DNA from: Streptomyces sp. NBC_00539
Lineage (GTDB): Bacteria > Actinomycetota > Actinomycetes > Streptomycetales > Streptomycetaceae
NCBI RefSeq assembly: GCF_036346105.1
Contig: NZ_CP107811.1
Location: 4,359,501-4,423,500 of the forward strand
Reading direction: 5' to 3'
Length of the DNA: 64,000 nt
Made by a program: the position numbers and the translations under genes. Shown one piece after another: positions 24,517 through 35,284 of this stretch. The stretch's first letter is position 1. Every line of letters starts with the position of its first letter. A model generated the notes under the pieces. That model made no database searches. It was given only the letters and a program-made list of their open reading frames with translations, and had not been told where the DNA came from.

Positions 24517-25794
24517 CGGACCCGGTCCGGCCGGCCTGTACCTGCGGGCCGGCGGGTGACGGCCGGCCGGCCCGCGCCGGCGGGCCGTCCATGCCGCGCC
24601 AGGCCGGGAACACCAGGGGGCTCAGCGTCGCCAGCAGGTAGACGCCGCCGAAGGCGAGGAGCGCCGTGGTGGCGCCGAACCCGCCGACCAGCAGGCCCGC
24701 CGCGAGACCGCCCAGCGGCATCGTCAGCTCGCAGCCGGCCGTGCTCACCCCGGCGACCCGGCTGCGCAGCGCGTCCGGCACGTGCTCGTAGACGACCGTG
24801 GACAGGATCGGGTTGAGCATGCCCGCCCCGAGTCCGGACAGGGCCATCGTCACCGCGAGCGGCAGCGGGGTACCGGTGAGGGCGGCCACCACGTACCGGG
24901 GCGCCCCGCACAGCAGGAACGCCACCGCGAACACCGTCCTGCGGTTCAGCCGCTGGCCCCACGCCCCGTACAGCAGGGCGCCGAGCAGCGCGCAGCCGCC
25001 GAAGAGGGACACCATCAGGCCGAGCGCGGCGGGGCCGCCGAGGGCCTCGCTGCCGTGCACGGGCAGCAGCACCGAAGACCAGCCCTGGTCCAGGCCGTTG
25101 GTCGTCATCACCATCGCGGTGATGACGAGCAGCAGCCGCGACCGGGTCAGGAAGGCCCAGCCTTCGGCGAGCTCGGCCCGGTAGCCCGCGAAGGAGATCC
25201 TCCCTGCGGCGCGGTGCGGTTCGGCCGCCGGGACCCCGCGCAGGAACGCGGTGACCAGCAGCGCCGACGCGCCGAAGGTGGCGGCGTCCACCAGCAGGAT
25301 GGACTCGGTCCCGAACGCGGCGATCAGTACCCCGGCCAGCGCGGCCCCGATCATGCGGGCCCCGCGCGAAACCCCGTCGTAGAGGCTGGCCGCGCGGGCG
25401 AGGGTGGTCCCGGCGTGCTCGGCGAGGTCCGGGAGCAGGACGCCGCGGGCGGTCAGGCCCGGGGTGTGCACGAGGCCGCCGAGGGCCATCAGGGCGCACA
25501 GCATCCAGAACTCCAGCATCCCCGCGTAGTGCAGCAGCGGGATCGCGGCCACGGACAGGGCGCAGACCAGGTCGGAGACGGCGGAGACCCGCCGCCTCCC
25601 GATCCGGTCGATGACGGGGCCGCCGACGAGGGCCGCCACGACGACGGGCAGCGTGGCGCAGAAGGCGACGACCCCGGCCCGGCCGGCGCTGCCCGTGGTC
25701 TGGAGCACGAACCACGGAACGCCGATGAGGGTGAGGGAACTCCCGGCTATGGAGATCGTGTTGGCGGCCAGTACCGCCGCGAAGGGGCGCCTGC

Positions 25795-25798
<4 letters not shown>
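24446..25798 (-). CDS. MFS transporter, regulated by adjacent ArsR-type repressor
   Basis: 450 residues, 12 predicted helices in the pattern of MFS_3/enterobactin-exporter-like proteins: FAAVLAANTISIAGSSLTLIGVPWFVLQTTGS at the start, VGGPVIDRIGRRRVSAVSDL as motif A. The last about 45 residues are hydrophilic (Pro/Gly/Arg) and overlap the convergent protease gene by 71 bp; this tail may not be functional. Its start ATGA overlaps the stop of the ArsR-family gene, so both are one transcript. Probably a small-molecule exporter induced by relief of the repressor. Confidence 0.92.
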
Positions 25799-28274
<2,476 letters not shown>

Positions 28275-28296
28275 GTTGCGGTCGCGCCGACGTGTG

Positions 28297-28338
28297 GCCC
28301 CGGCCCCGCCGGCCCTTCGGGGGCGGCGGGGCCGGGGC
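28297..28338. terminator. Terminator after hppD
   Basis: 14-bp arms GCCCCGGCCCCGCC (28297-28310) and GGCGGGGCCGGGGC (28325-28338) with an inner GCCC-TTCG-GGGC extension, i.e. a very stable TTCG-capped hairpin between the convergent hppD and TPR genes. Confidence 0.8.
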
Positions 28339-28361
28339 GTGCGGTGGGGCCGTACGGCACC

Positions 28362-28409
28362 GCCCGCACCCCGCGCCGCCCGCACCCCGCACCGCCCGCA
28401 CCCCGCGTC
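28362..28409. repeat. 16-bp tandem repeat, three copies
   Basis: Three units of GCCCGCACCCCGCGCC (variants ending ACC and GTC) directly head to tail in the 264-bp convergent gap between hppD and the TPR gene. Non-coding. Confidence 0.75.
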
Positions 28410-28434
28410 GCGGCCCCGGCTGCGCCGGGCTCCG

Positions 28435-28480
28435 CGGGGCTCCGCCCCGCACCCCGCGCCTCGATCGCCGGCGGGGCCGG
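28435..28480 (-). repeat. Dispersed GC-rich intergenic repeat, copy 1
   Basis: Read on the minus strand: CCGGCCCCGCCGGCG, then ATCGAGGCGCGGGGT, then GCGGGGCGGAGCCCCG. Two further copies occur at 45124-45175 and 63801-63847, each in a gene 3' flank. The GGGGCGGAGCCCC end is itself palindromic. Confidence 0.7.
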
Positions 28481-28538
28481 GTTTGCCGGGCCTGCATCGC
28501 AGCCGGCCCCGGCGGGGCCGGATGGCGTGCCCGGGGTC

Positions 28539-30047
28539 TCAGGTCGTCGCGGAGGGCTTCGGTGCCGGCTGCGCCGGCTTGGGGCCCGGCTTCGGGGCGG
28601 CCTTCGGGAGGTCCGGGGCGACCCAGGGGGTGGCCGGCTGCATGTTCTCCGGGCCGCCCGGCGGGGGCTGGGCCAGGGCGGCCAGGGCCTCCTTCGCCAA
28701 TGGTCCCCGCACCGGTGAGAAGCCCGGGTTCGTCCGCAGGGCCTCCTGCAAGTGCCGCCGCGCCCCCGCCTCGTCGCCCAGACCGCGCTCGATCATCGCC
28801 CGGTGGAAGGCGAACTCCGCGCTCCGCAGCCCCGGTTCCGTCGCCTTCTTCGCGTACTCCAGCGCCATCGCGTCGTCGCCCGTCCTGTGCAGCGCCCACC
28901 CCAGCGCGTCGGCGACCTCCATGCTCTTGTGCCGCCCCCACTCCTGCGTGAGCCTGCGCACCGCCGCCTCCGGATCGCGGTGGTCGGCCTCGTACAGCCC
29001 GAGCACCACGTTCTCGTTCACCGGCTGTGCCCCCTCCAGCCCCGCCAGCGCCCCCAGCGCCTCGTACGGCGCCCGCGCCTCCTCCGCCCGCCCCAGCGAC
29101 TCCAGCAGCTCGCCCAGCTCCAGCTGCAACCGCGGTACCGCCGCCCGCCCCAGCGCCATCCGGTAGTCCCGGACCGCCTCCCCGCCCCGCCCCAGCGAGG
29201 CCAGCGCCCGCGCCCGGCCGCCCAGCGCCTGCGCCTGCGCCGGGTCCGTCCGCAGCGCCGCCTCGTACTGGCCCAGCGCCTCCTCCGCGTCGCCCCGCTC
29301 CCAGGACAGCTCCCCGAGCCGGAACAGCGCGTACGCCTTCTCCGCCGGGGCCTTCGCCACCCCGGCCGCGTGCTCCATCGCCATCACCGCGTCCTCGCGC
29401 CAGCCGCGGTCCCGGTACACCTCGGAGGCCTTGACGTACGCCGCCAGCCCCGAGTGCAGTTCGTCCAGCCGCTCCAGCGCCTTCTGCGCGGCCTTGTAGT
29501 CGCCGAGCCCGGAGTACGCGTCCACGAGCACCGGGTACGCCGTCCAGCGCCGCGGCGACTGTGCCCGTACGAGCTCCCCCCACTTCTTCGCCGTCCCGAA
29601 GTCGCGCCGGGCGTTGGCCAGCGCGCCCATGCCCGTCATCGCGTCGAGGTTGCCCTTCTCCGCGGGCCGCAGCTCCAGCGACCGTTTCAGCGCCCCCTCC
29701 GCCTTCGGGAACCAGTCCGGGGCGGCCGTGCGCCGCGCCTGCTCCAGGTACGCCGAGCCGAGCACCGCCCACGACGCGTCGTCGCGGGGGTGCCCCGCGA
29801 GCCACTTCTCCCGGTCCGTGACCAGCGCCGTCAGGTCCACCGCGGCCGCCGGTGCGCCCAGGCCCATCGCCGCCACCGCCCGTTCACCGGGCCCCGGCGG
29901 GCGGGCGTCGTCCCCGGTCCTCGCCGGCCTGATCACCAGGGCCCCGACGATCAGGACCACCGCGACCGCGGCCGCCACGAGCGTCTTGCGGCCGGTGAAC
30001 GTCACGGCCGGCCCGGCCTGCTCCGATGCGTAGTCGATACGGTCCAT
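28539..30047 (-). CDS. TPR-repeat membrane-anchored protein
   Basis: 502 residues from ATG 30047. A short cytosolic head (MDRIDYASEQAGP), one transmembrane helix (TLVAAAVAVVLIVGALVI, residues about 21-40), then at least eight tetratricopeptide-like repeats; clear ones are AYPVLVDAYSGLGDYKAAQKALERL, ALFRLGELSWERGDAEEALGQYEAAL and GRARALASLGRGGEAVRDYRMAL. The tail is Pro/Lys rich. A scaffold for protein-protein contacts outside or at the membrane; partners unknown. Divergent from the FAD oxidase gene with a 96-bp gap. Confidence 0.88.
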   Translation of the reverse strand: MDRIDYASEQAGPAVTFTGRKTLVAAAVAVVLIVGALVIRPARTGDDARPPGPGERAVAAMGLGAPAAAVDLTALVTDREKWLAGHPRDDASWAVLGSAYLEQARRTAAPDWFPKAEGALKRSLELRPAEKGNLDAMTGMGALANARRDFGTAKKWGELVRAQSPRRWTAYPVLVDAYSGLGDYKAAQKALERLDELHSGLAAYVKASEVYRDRGWREDAVMAMEHAAGVAKAPAEKAYALFRLGELSWERGDAEEALGQYEAALRTDPAQAQALGGRARALASLGRGGEAVRDYRMALGRAAVPRLQLELGELLESLGRAEEARAPYEALGALAGLEGAQPVNENVVLGLYEADHRDPEAAVRRLTQEWGRHKSMEVADALGWALHRTGDDAMALEYAKKATEPGLRSAEFAFHRAMIERGLGDEAGARRHLQEALRTNPGFSPVRGPLAKEALAALAQPPPGGPENMQPATPWVAPDLPKAAPKPGPKPAQPAPKPSATT

Positions 30048-30143
30048 GCGCTCACTGTGCGTCAATATGAAGAGTACGCCGGGGTGTCCGAAGAAGGTCG
30101 CGTCCGTGTTCACACCTATGGCCCCAGCTGCCACGCTGACCCC

Positions 30144-31550
30144 ATGGATGATGACCTCTCCACCTCACCCGGCGCGGACGTCCTCGCAGCGCTCCACGAA
30201 GCGCTCCTCGAAGGACTGCCGGCCGAAGCGGTCCTGACCGACCCCCAGGTGACCGCCTCCTACGCCGCCGACATGGCGAGCTTCTGCGCCGCCGGCAGAC
30301 CGGCCGCCGTCGTCCTGCCCCGGACCGTCGAGCAGGTGCAGCACGTCATGCGCACCGCGACCGCACTGCGTGTCCCCGTCGTCCCCCAAGGCGCCCGTAC
30401 GGGCCTGTCCGGCGGTGCCAACGCCTCCGAGGGCTGCATCGTGCTCTCCCTGGTGAAGATGGACCGGATCCTGGAGGTCAGCGCCGTCGACCGGATCGCC
30501 GTCGTCGAGCCCGGTGTGGTCAACGCCGTCCTCTCGCGCGCCGTCGCCGCACAGGGCCTGTACTACCCGCCCGACCCCTCCAGCTGGGAACAGTGCACCA
30601 TCGGCGGCAACATCGGCACCGCGTCCGGCGGCCTGTGCTGCGTCAAGTACGGGGTCACCGCCGAATACGTCCTCGGCCTCGACGTGGTCCTCGCCGACGG
30701 GCGGCTGCTGCGCACCGGCCGGCGCACCGCCAAGGGCGTCGCCGGGTACGACCTCACCCGCCTGTTCGTCGGCTCCGAGGGCAGCCTCGGCATCGTCGTC
30801 CAGGCCGTACTCGCGCTGCGTCCCGCGCCGCCCCGGCAGCTCGCGCTCGCCGCCGAGTTCCCCTCGGCCGCGGCCGCCTGCGAGGCCGTGTGCGCCGTCA
30901 TGGAGGCCGGTCTGACACCCTCGCTGCTGGAACTGATGGACCGTACGACCATCAGGGCCGTCAACGCCCTCGGCAAGATGGGCCTGCCCGAGACCACCGA
31001 GGCGCTGCTGCTCGCCGCCTTCGACACCCCGCACGCGCCCGACGACCTCGCCGCCGTCGGCGAACTGTGCACGGCCGCGGGAGCCACGGCCGTCGTACCG
31101 GCCGAGGACGAGGCGGAATCGGAGCTGCTGCTCCAGGCCCGGCGGATGTCGCTGACCGCACTGGAGACCCTGCGGCCCGCGACGATGATCGACGACGTGT
31201 GCGTCCCGCGCTCGCGGCTCGCCGAGATGCTCGACGGGACCGCCGGGATCGCCCGTACGCACGACCTGCTCATCGGGGTGTGCGCGCACGCGGGCGACGG
31301 CAACACCCACCCGGTGGTCTGCTTCGACCCGGCCGACGAGGACGAGACGCGCCGGGCCCGCGCGTCCTTCGACGCCATCATGGCGCTCGGGCTGTCGTTG
31401 GGCGGCACCATCACCGGCGAGCACGGGGTCGGCGTCCTCAAGAAGGAGTGGCTCGCCCGTGAGCTGGGGCCGGTGGGGCTGGAGGTGCAGCGCAACGTGA
31501 AGCGCGCCTTCGACCCGCTGGGGCTGCTGAACCCCGGCAAGCTGTTCTGA
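30144..31550 (+). CDS. FAD-linked oxidase, GlcD/D-lactate dehydrogenase type
   Basis: 468 residues. VAO/PCMH-fold flavoprotein of the glycolate oxidase GlcD group: FAD_binding_4 domain with VVPQGARTGLSGGANAS and CTIGGNIGTASGGLCCVKYG, then the FAD-oxidase_C domain ending GEHGVGVLKKEWL...LDPLGLLNPGKLF-like sequence (FDPLGLLNPGKLF). HAGDGNTHPVVCFD holds the conserved metal/substrate histidines. Oxidises an alpha-hydroxy acid (glycolate, lactate or 2-hydroxyglutarate are all possible). No GlcE/GlcF partners beside it. Only 8 bp separate its stop from the convergent ssgG stop. Confidence 0.93.
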   Translation: MDDDLSTSPGADVLAALHEALLEGLPAEAVLTDPQVTASYAADMASFCAAGRPAAVVLPRTVEQVQHVMRTATALRVPVVPQGARTGLSGGANASEGCIVLSLVKMDRILEVSAVDRIAVVEPGVVNAVLSRAVAAQGLYYPPDPSSWEQCTIGGNIGTASGGLCCVKYGVTAEYVLGLDVVLADGRLLRTGRRTAKGVAGYDLTRLFVGSEGSLGIVVQAVLALRPAPPRQLALAAEFPSAAAACEAVCAVMEAGLTPSLLELMDRTTIRAVNALGKMGLPETTEALLLAAFDTPHAPDDLAAVGELCTAAGATAVVPAEDEAESELLLQARRMSLTALETLRPATMIDDVCVPRSRLAEMLDGTAGIARTHDLLIGVCAHAGDGNTHPVVCFDPADEDETRRARASFDAIMALGLSLGGTITGEHGVGVLKKEWLARELGPVGLEVQRNVKRAFDPLGLLNPGKLF

Positions 31551-31558
31551 CGGAGCCC

Positions 31559-32041
31559 TCACGAGTCCCCGTCCGGTGACTCGTCCGAGGGCCAGGGGTC
31601 CCGCAGCCACAGGTCGTCCGCCGGGGTCGGCGTGAGCAGCTCCGCCAGCGCCGCGTCCAGGCCGAGCCGCTCGGCCTCCGTCCCCGGCGGGACCACGCGC
31701 AGGGTCCGCTCCAGCCAGGCGGACACGGCGGTGGCGGGGGCCTGCAACAGGGCGTCGCCGTCGGGCGAGCTGAGCGCCATGCACAGCACCGGCCGGTTGT
31801 CGGACTTCGTGGGCCAGATCCGGACGTCTCCGTGACCGCACGGGCGGAACACCCCCTCGACCAGCAGCTCGCGCGCGAAGGTCCAGTTCACCGGGACGCT
31901 GGAGCCGGCGTGGAAGGTGATGTGCACGGCGTACGGGTCGTCCGTCAGGTAGAGCAGCCTGGCGGGGACGGGGATGCTGCGCTCGGGGGACATGACCAGC
32001 TTGAGTTCCAGCTCGCGCTCGATGACGGGGTGGTGGTGCAT
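31559..32041 (-). CDS. ssgG: SsgA-like sporulation/cell division protein, probably SsgG
   Basis: 160 residues. SsgA-like proteins (SALPs) occur only in sporulating actinomycetes and guide septum placement and wall remodelling. Family pattern is complete: LVMSPERSIPVPARLLY, DDPYAVHITFHAGSSVPVNWTFARELL, GVFRPCGHGDVRIWP, VLCMALSSPDGDALLQAP. The symbol rests on synteny: in S. coelicolor ssgG lies close to hppD in this part of the chromosome. Compared with SsgB it has a longer acidic C-terminus (DDLWLRDPWPSDESPDGDS). ATG 32041; divergent from the RDD gene. Confidence 0.85.
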   Translation of the reverse strand: MHHHPVIERELELKLVMSPERSIPVPARLLYLTDDPYAVHITFHAGSSVPVNWTFARELLVEGVFRPCGHGDVRIWPTKSDNRPVLCMALSSPDGDALLQAPATAVSAWLERTLRVVPPGTEAERLGLDAALAELLTPTPADDLWLRDPWPSDESPDGDS

Positions 32042-32311
32042 GACGGCCTCACTTCTCAGCGGATCTCGCGTGCGGTGCGCGGGGCCGGTCGTGCCCCGCG
32101 TCCGGAGAGAGCCCCTGTGTGCCGGGGTATGACGCGACTTCGCGCGGTGGGGCGCAGATTGGCCGAAATCTGTCGGATGACCGAAAAGAGGCGGCCGGGG
32201 AAAGGATTCGCTCGAAGGCTTGGATTCTCCCGTTACCGGACCGGTCGGAGGGAGGTTCTTCGCTATGGTCCTGCCCTTCACAGCCTCAAGCCACGATCGG
32301 AGTTGGGGACA

Positions 32312-33589
32312 TTGACGGCCTCCCCTGGTGACGGCGAGCACGCGGCCCGCGAGGGCTACTACCCCGATCCCTCCATCCCCGGGTACGTCCGGTACTGGAA
32401 CGGCTCTGCCTGGGTGCCGGGTACGAGCAGGCCGGCCACGCCCGCGGACGGGGCGGGCCCGGGCTTCCCGGACGAGACGTCCGCGACCGAGACGCTGCCG
32501 GACCCGGATGCGGAGCCTGAGCACGAGCCGGAGTACGAGCCGGAGCGCGAGCCGGTGGCCGCCGCCGTGGCCGAGGCGGCGGCGTGGCAGGCGGACCCCG
32601 CGCACCAGGCCGGCTTCGGCGGCCCGCGCGACGTGCGGGTGTCCTGGGGCCACGCCGAGGAGCCGGCCGGCGCGCCGCCCGCCCGGGCGGCGGTCGCCGC
32701 GCCGCCCGTGGACCGGTTTCCCGCGCAGGCCCCGGCGGAGGCGGTGGGCATCCTGTCGGCCCGGTCACCGGTGGTGGCCGCCGCCGTAGCCGCCGCTGCC
32801 CCTGCGCCCGCCGCGCCCGTCGCGCCCGGCGCCCCCGCACCGGCTCCCGCCTGGCCCGCGGCTCCCGGAGGCGGTGATGCGCCGTCCGGGGTCACCTCCT
32901 CGTGGCCCGAGGCGGTCAAGGCGCCCCGTCCGGACCCGGCCCGGCCCCGTCCGGTGGTGACCGCGCCCAGGCCGGCCCCCGGCCCCCTGCGGCCCGCGCC
33001 CGCCGCCGCCCGGCACGACCCCGCCCCGCAGGCCGCGGTCCCGCAGGCCCCCGCCCCGCAACCTCCCGCCCCCGCCCCGCTCCCCACCGCGCACGCCGTC
33101 TTCGAGCGCATGGCCGAGCGGGCCGTCCGCCCCGCCGGGCTGGTCCGCCGCGCCCTGGCCCGCCTCCTGGACTCCCTCGTACTCGCAGCCGTCGCGACGG
33201 GGGCCGCCCTGCCCCTCGTCCCCCGGGCGACGGCCCACATCGAGGCCAAGATCGACGCGGCCCGCGGGATCGGCCGGCACACCACCGTCTGGCTGCTCGA
33301 CGCCACCGTCACCGGCTACCTGGCATTGGTACTCGCCGCCGTCCTGCTCTTCGGGATCCTCTACGAGGTCGCCCCCACCGCCCGCTGGGGCCGCACCCCG
33401 GGCAAGAAGCTGCTCGGCGTCCGCGTCCTGGCCACCGCCACCCGGCGCCCGCCCACCTTCGGCGCGGCCCTGGGCCGCTGGCTGGTGTACGCGGTCCTCG
33501 GCGTCCCGGGCAGCCTCTGGTGCCTGGTCGACCGGCCCCGCCGCCAGGCATGGCACGACAAGGCGGCGAAGACCTACGTAGCCCGCTAG
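32312..33589 (+). CDS. DUF2510 + RDD-family membrane protein
   Basis: 425 residues from a TTG at 32312, GGAG 10 nt upstream. N-terminal DUF2510 motif (GYYPDPSIPGYVRYWNGSAW), a Pro/Ala/Glu-rich linker of about 230 residues, then an RDD domain from about residue 270: LVRRALARLLDSLVLAAV, two to three hydrophobic helices, and WGRTPGKKLLGVRVLATA with the closing DKAAKTYVAR. RDD proteins are small integral membrane proteins; some act in Na+/H+ exchange, but function here is open. It is immediately followed by a perfect 18-bp terminator and a second RDD gene, probably a paralogue. Confidence 0.88.
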   Translation: MTASPGDGEHAAREGYYPDPSIPGYVRYWNGSAWVPGTSRPATPADGAGPGFPDETSATETLPDPDAEPEHEPEYEPEREPVAAAVAEAAAWQADPAHQAGFGGPRDVRVSWGHAEEPAGAPPARAAVAAPPVDRFPAQAPAEAVGILSARSPVVAAAVAAAAPAPAAPVAPGAPAPAPAWPAAPGGGDAPSGVTSSWPEAVKAPRPDPARPRPVVTAPRPAPGPLRPAPAAARHDPAPQAAVPQAPAPQPPAPAPLPTAHAVFERMAERAVRPAGLVRRALARLLDSLVLAAVATGAALPLVPRATAHIEAKIDAARGIGRHTTVWLLDATVTGYLALVLAAVLLFGILYEVAPTARWGRTPGKKLLGVRVLATATRRPPTFGAALGRWLVYAVLGVPGSLWCLVDRPRRQAWHDKAAKTYVAR

Positions 33590-33639
33590 GGGGTGTCTTC
33601 CGGATCGTGCCGGGCCGGCCTGATCCGGAAGACACCCCC
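33589..33639. terminator. Perfect 18-bp stem-loop terminator overlapping the RDD stop codon
   Basis: Arms GGGGGTGTCTTCCGGATC (33589-33606) and its exact complement (33622-33639), 15-nt loop. The left arm begins on the last base of the TAG stop, so it acts very close to the ribosome. Confidence 0.85.
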
Positions 33640-33710
33640 TGGGCGGAGCACCACCCCCGAACGGACGCCGTCCCGTTGCGGGGCTCGCGCGCGCGGGGTC
33701 GACTCGGGCC

Positions 33711-34436
33711 ATGAGCACCGATCAGCCGCCGCCGGAGCAGCCGCCCGAGGACGACCCGTTCCGCAAGAGGCCCCAGGAGCCGACGCCCCCGTCGGGCGGT
33801 TCGCCGTACGGTTCGCCGCCGCCCGGCGCGGGCGGGTACCCGCCGCCCCCGCCCCCCGGCGGACCCGGCGGAGGCGGGGGCTACCCGCCCCCGCCGGGCC
33901 CGTACAACGGCAGCGGCGGCGCCGGGGGCCCGTACGGGATGCCGGACCCGCTCGCCGGCATGCCCCCGCTCGCGGACTTCGGCAAGCGGCTCGGCGCGCG
34001 GATCATCGACCTGATCATCGTCGCGGTCCCGCTGTTCCTCATCCAGTTGCCGTTCGGTGCGCGGCGGTACGCCGTCGACACGGACAAGGGCGAGGACGTC
34101 ACCGAGGTCATCACCAAGTCGTACAACGGCTCCGGGCTGCTCTGGACGCTGATCTCGATCATCGCGTACGTCGGCTACGACTGGTGGTTCACCAAGAGGA
34201 ACGGCCAGACGATCGGGAAGCGGGCGCTGGGCCTGCGCGTCGCGATGCTCAACGACGGCAGCGTGCCGCCCTCCGGCGCCGCGCTCAGCCGTGGCGCGGT
34301 GCTGTGGGTGCCGACCCTGATCTGCTGCTTCTGCCTGTGGCCGCTCGCGCTGATCATTTCGATGCTGATCGACAAGCCGTACAGACAGGGTCTGCACGAC
34401 AAGGTGGCGAAGACCGTGGTGGTCCGCACCACTTGA
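33711..34436 (+). CDS. RDD-family membrane protein with Pro/Gly-rich N-terminus
   Basis: 241 residues. Residues 1-85 are Pro/Gly/Tyr rich (GGYPPPPPPGGPGGGGGYPP) and probably disordered; the RDD domain follows: FGKRLGARIIDLIIVAVPLFLIQ (first helix with the RxxDxxxV-type signature), LLWTLISIIAYVGYDWWFTKRNGQTIGKRALGLRV, a third helix with two Cys (LICCFCLWPLALIISML) and HDKVAKTVVVRTT. Function unknown. Tail pattern matches the preceding gene, supporting tandem duplication. ATG 33711. Confidence 0.9.
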   Translation: MSTDQPPPEQPPEDDPFRKRPQEPTPPSGGSPYGSPPPGAGGYPPPPPPGGPGGGGGYPPPPGPYNGSGGAGGPYGMPDPLAGMPPLADFGKRLGARIIDLIIVAVPLFLIQLPFGARRYAVDTDKGEDVTEVITKSYNGSGLLWTLISIIAYVGYDWWFTKRNGQTIGKRALGLRVAMLNDGSVPPSGAALSRGAVLWVPTLICCFCLWPLALIISMLIDKPYRQGLHDKVAKTVVVRTT

Positions 34437-34457
34437 GTCCGCGTCCCGCCATGCATG

Positions 34458-34499
34458 CGGTGCGGGCGGCCGTCCCCTGGGGACCGGCCGCCCGCACCG
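34458..34499. terminator. Bidirectional terminator between convergent genes
   Basis: Perfect 15-bp arms CGGTGCGGGCGGCCG / CGGCCGCCCGCACCG with a 12-nt partly self-complementary loop, between the RDD gene and the minus-strand small membrane protein. Confidence 0.8.
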
Positions 34500-34514
34500 T
34501 CGTACGCGTACGCG

Positions 34515-34814
34515 TCAGTGGTGCACGGGGTGTTCGGACGCGGCCCTCGGCTCGGGCACCCGCGCTCCCGAGCGGACCTCGACGGGGACGACGGAGTCCT
34601 GCGGCAGCGCACCGGAACGCCCGGCGGCGTGCCGGCCGCGCCGGCGCGGGATCGGCACGGTGAGCGCGACGAGGAGCCCGAGGGCGAGCGCGGCCGCGGA
34701 GATGACCGCGATGCCGATCCCCGTGCTCGTCTGCGACAGCAGCAGCATGGCGATCGTCGACACGATGACGGTGGCGGACCCGTAGGCGAGCTGTGCGGCA
34801 GTCGGACGCGGCAT
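34515..34814 (-). CDS. Small two-helix membrane protein (hypothetical)
   Basis: 99 residues from ATG 34814. Two predicted transmembrane helices: AYGSATVIVSTIAMLLLS (about 9-27) and GIGIAVISAAALALGLLVALTV (about 32-54), then a basic, Pro/His-rich tail (PIPRRRGRHAAGR). No known domain recognised. Conserved-looking codon bias supports a real gene. Upstream in-frame starts would add up to 19 residues but do not extend the membrane part. Confidence 0.72.
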   Translation of the reverse strand: MPRPTAAQLAYGSATVIVSTIAMLLLSQTSTGIGIAVISAAALALGLLVALTVPIPRRRGRHAAGRSGALPQDSVVPVEVRSGARVPEPRAASEHPVHH

Positions 34815-35284
34815 GGCGGTATCCGTCCTCAAGGCGGTGAGGGAGAGTCGGCTCAACTCGTCGCGCGGCAAGAGACTCTACGACGGGGCATGCCCGAGCG
34901 GAACCGTCAGTAAGCGTGCCCTAACCGAACGGCTGCCCCGCGCGGGAGCACGGGGGGCGCACGGCGTCATGGACCGTGCATCCTCCGGCGTTTCCCCGCC
35001 ACTTCTCCGGCAGTTCTCCCGCTGCCCCTGCGGTGTTCCTCCGTCAGTCCGCCGCCGTTCCTCCAGGGGGCGGGAACCTCCCCTTCGCCCCGACTGGTGA
35101 CGAACGTCCGAATAGCGGAACCGGCTGCCCGCATAGTGCAGTTGTAAGGAACAAGTCAAGGTCTGTCTTTTCTCCCTTCTCTCCGGTCAAATGTCGTCAC
35201 TTGAGACGCGCGCCGCGCGGAACCCCCCACTCCTTTGGAGACGTTCCGACCAACGCTGCGGCCGCGGGAGGGGAACGACATCAA
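34815..35284. other. 470-bp upstream region of the secreted metalloprotease gene
   Basis: No gene supported. Relatively low GC from 35130 to 35200 (AGTTGTAAGGAACAAGTCAA; TTTTCTCCCTTCTC) suggests the promoter for the protease lies here, about 100-150 bp from its start. The last 15 bp hold GGGAGGGGAAC, the ribosome binding site. Several short open frames exist on both strands without codon bias. Confidence 0.45.
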
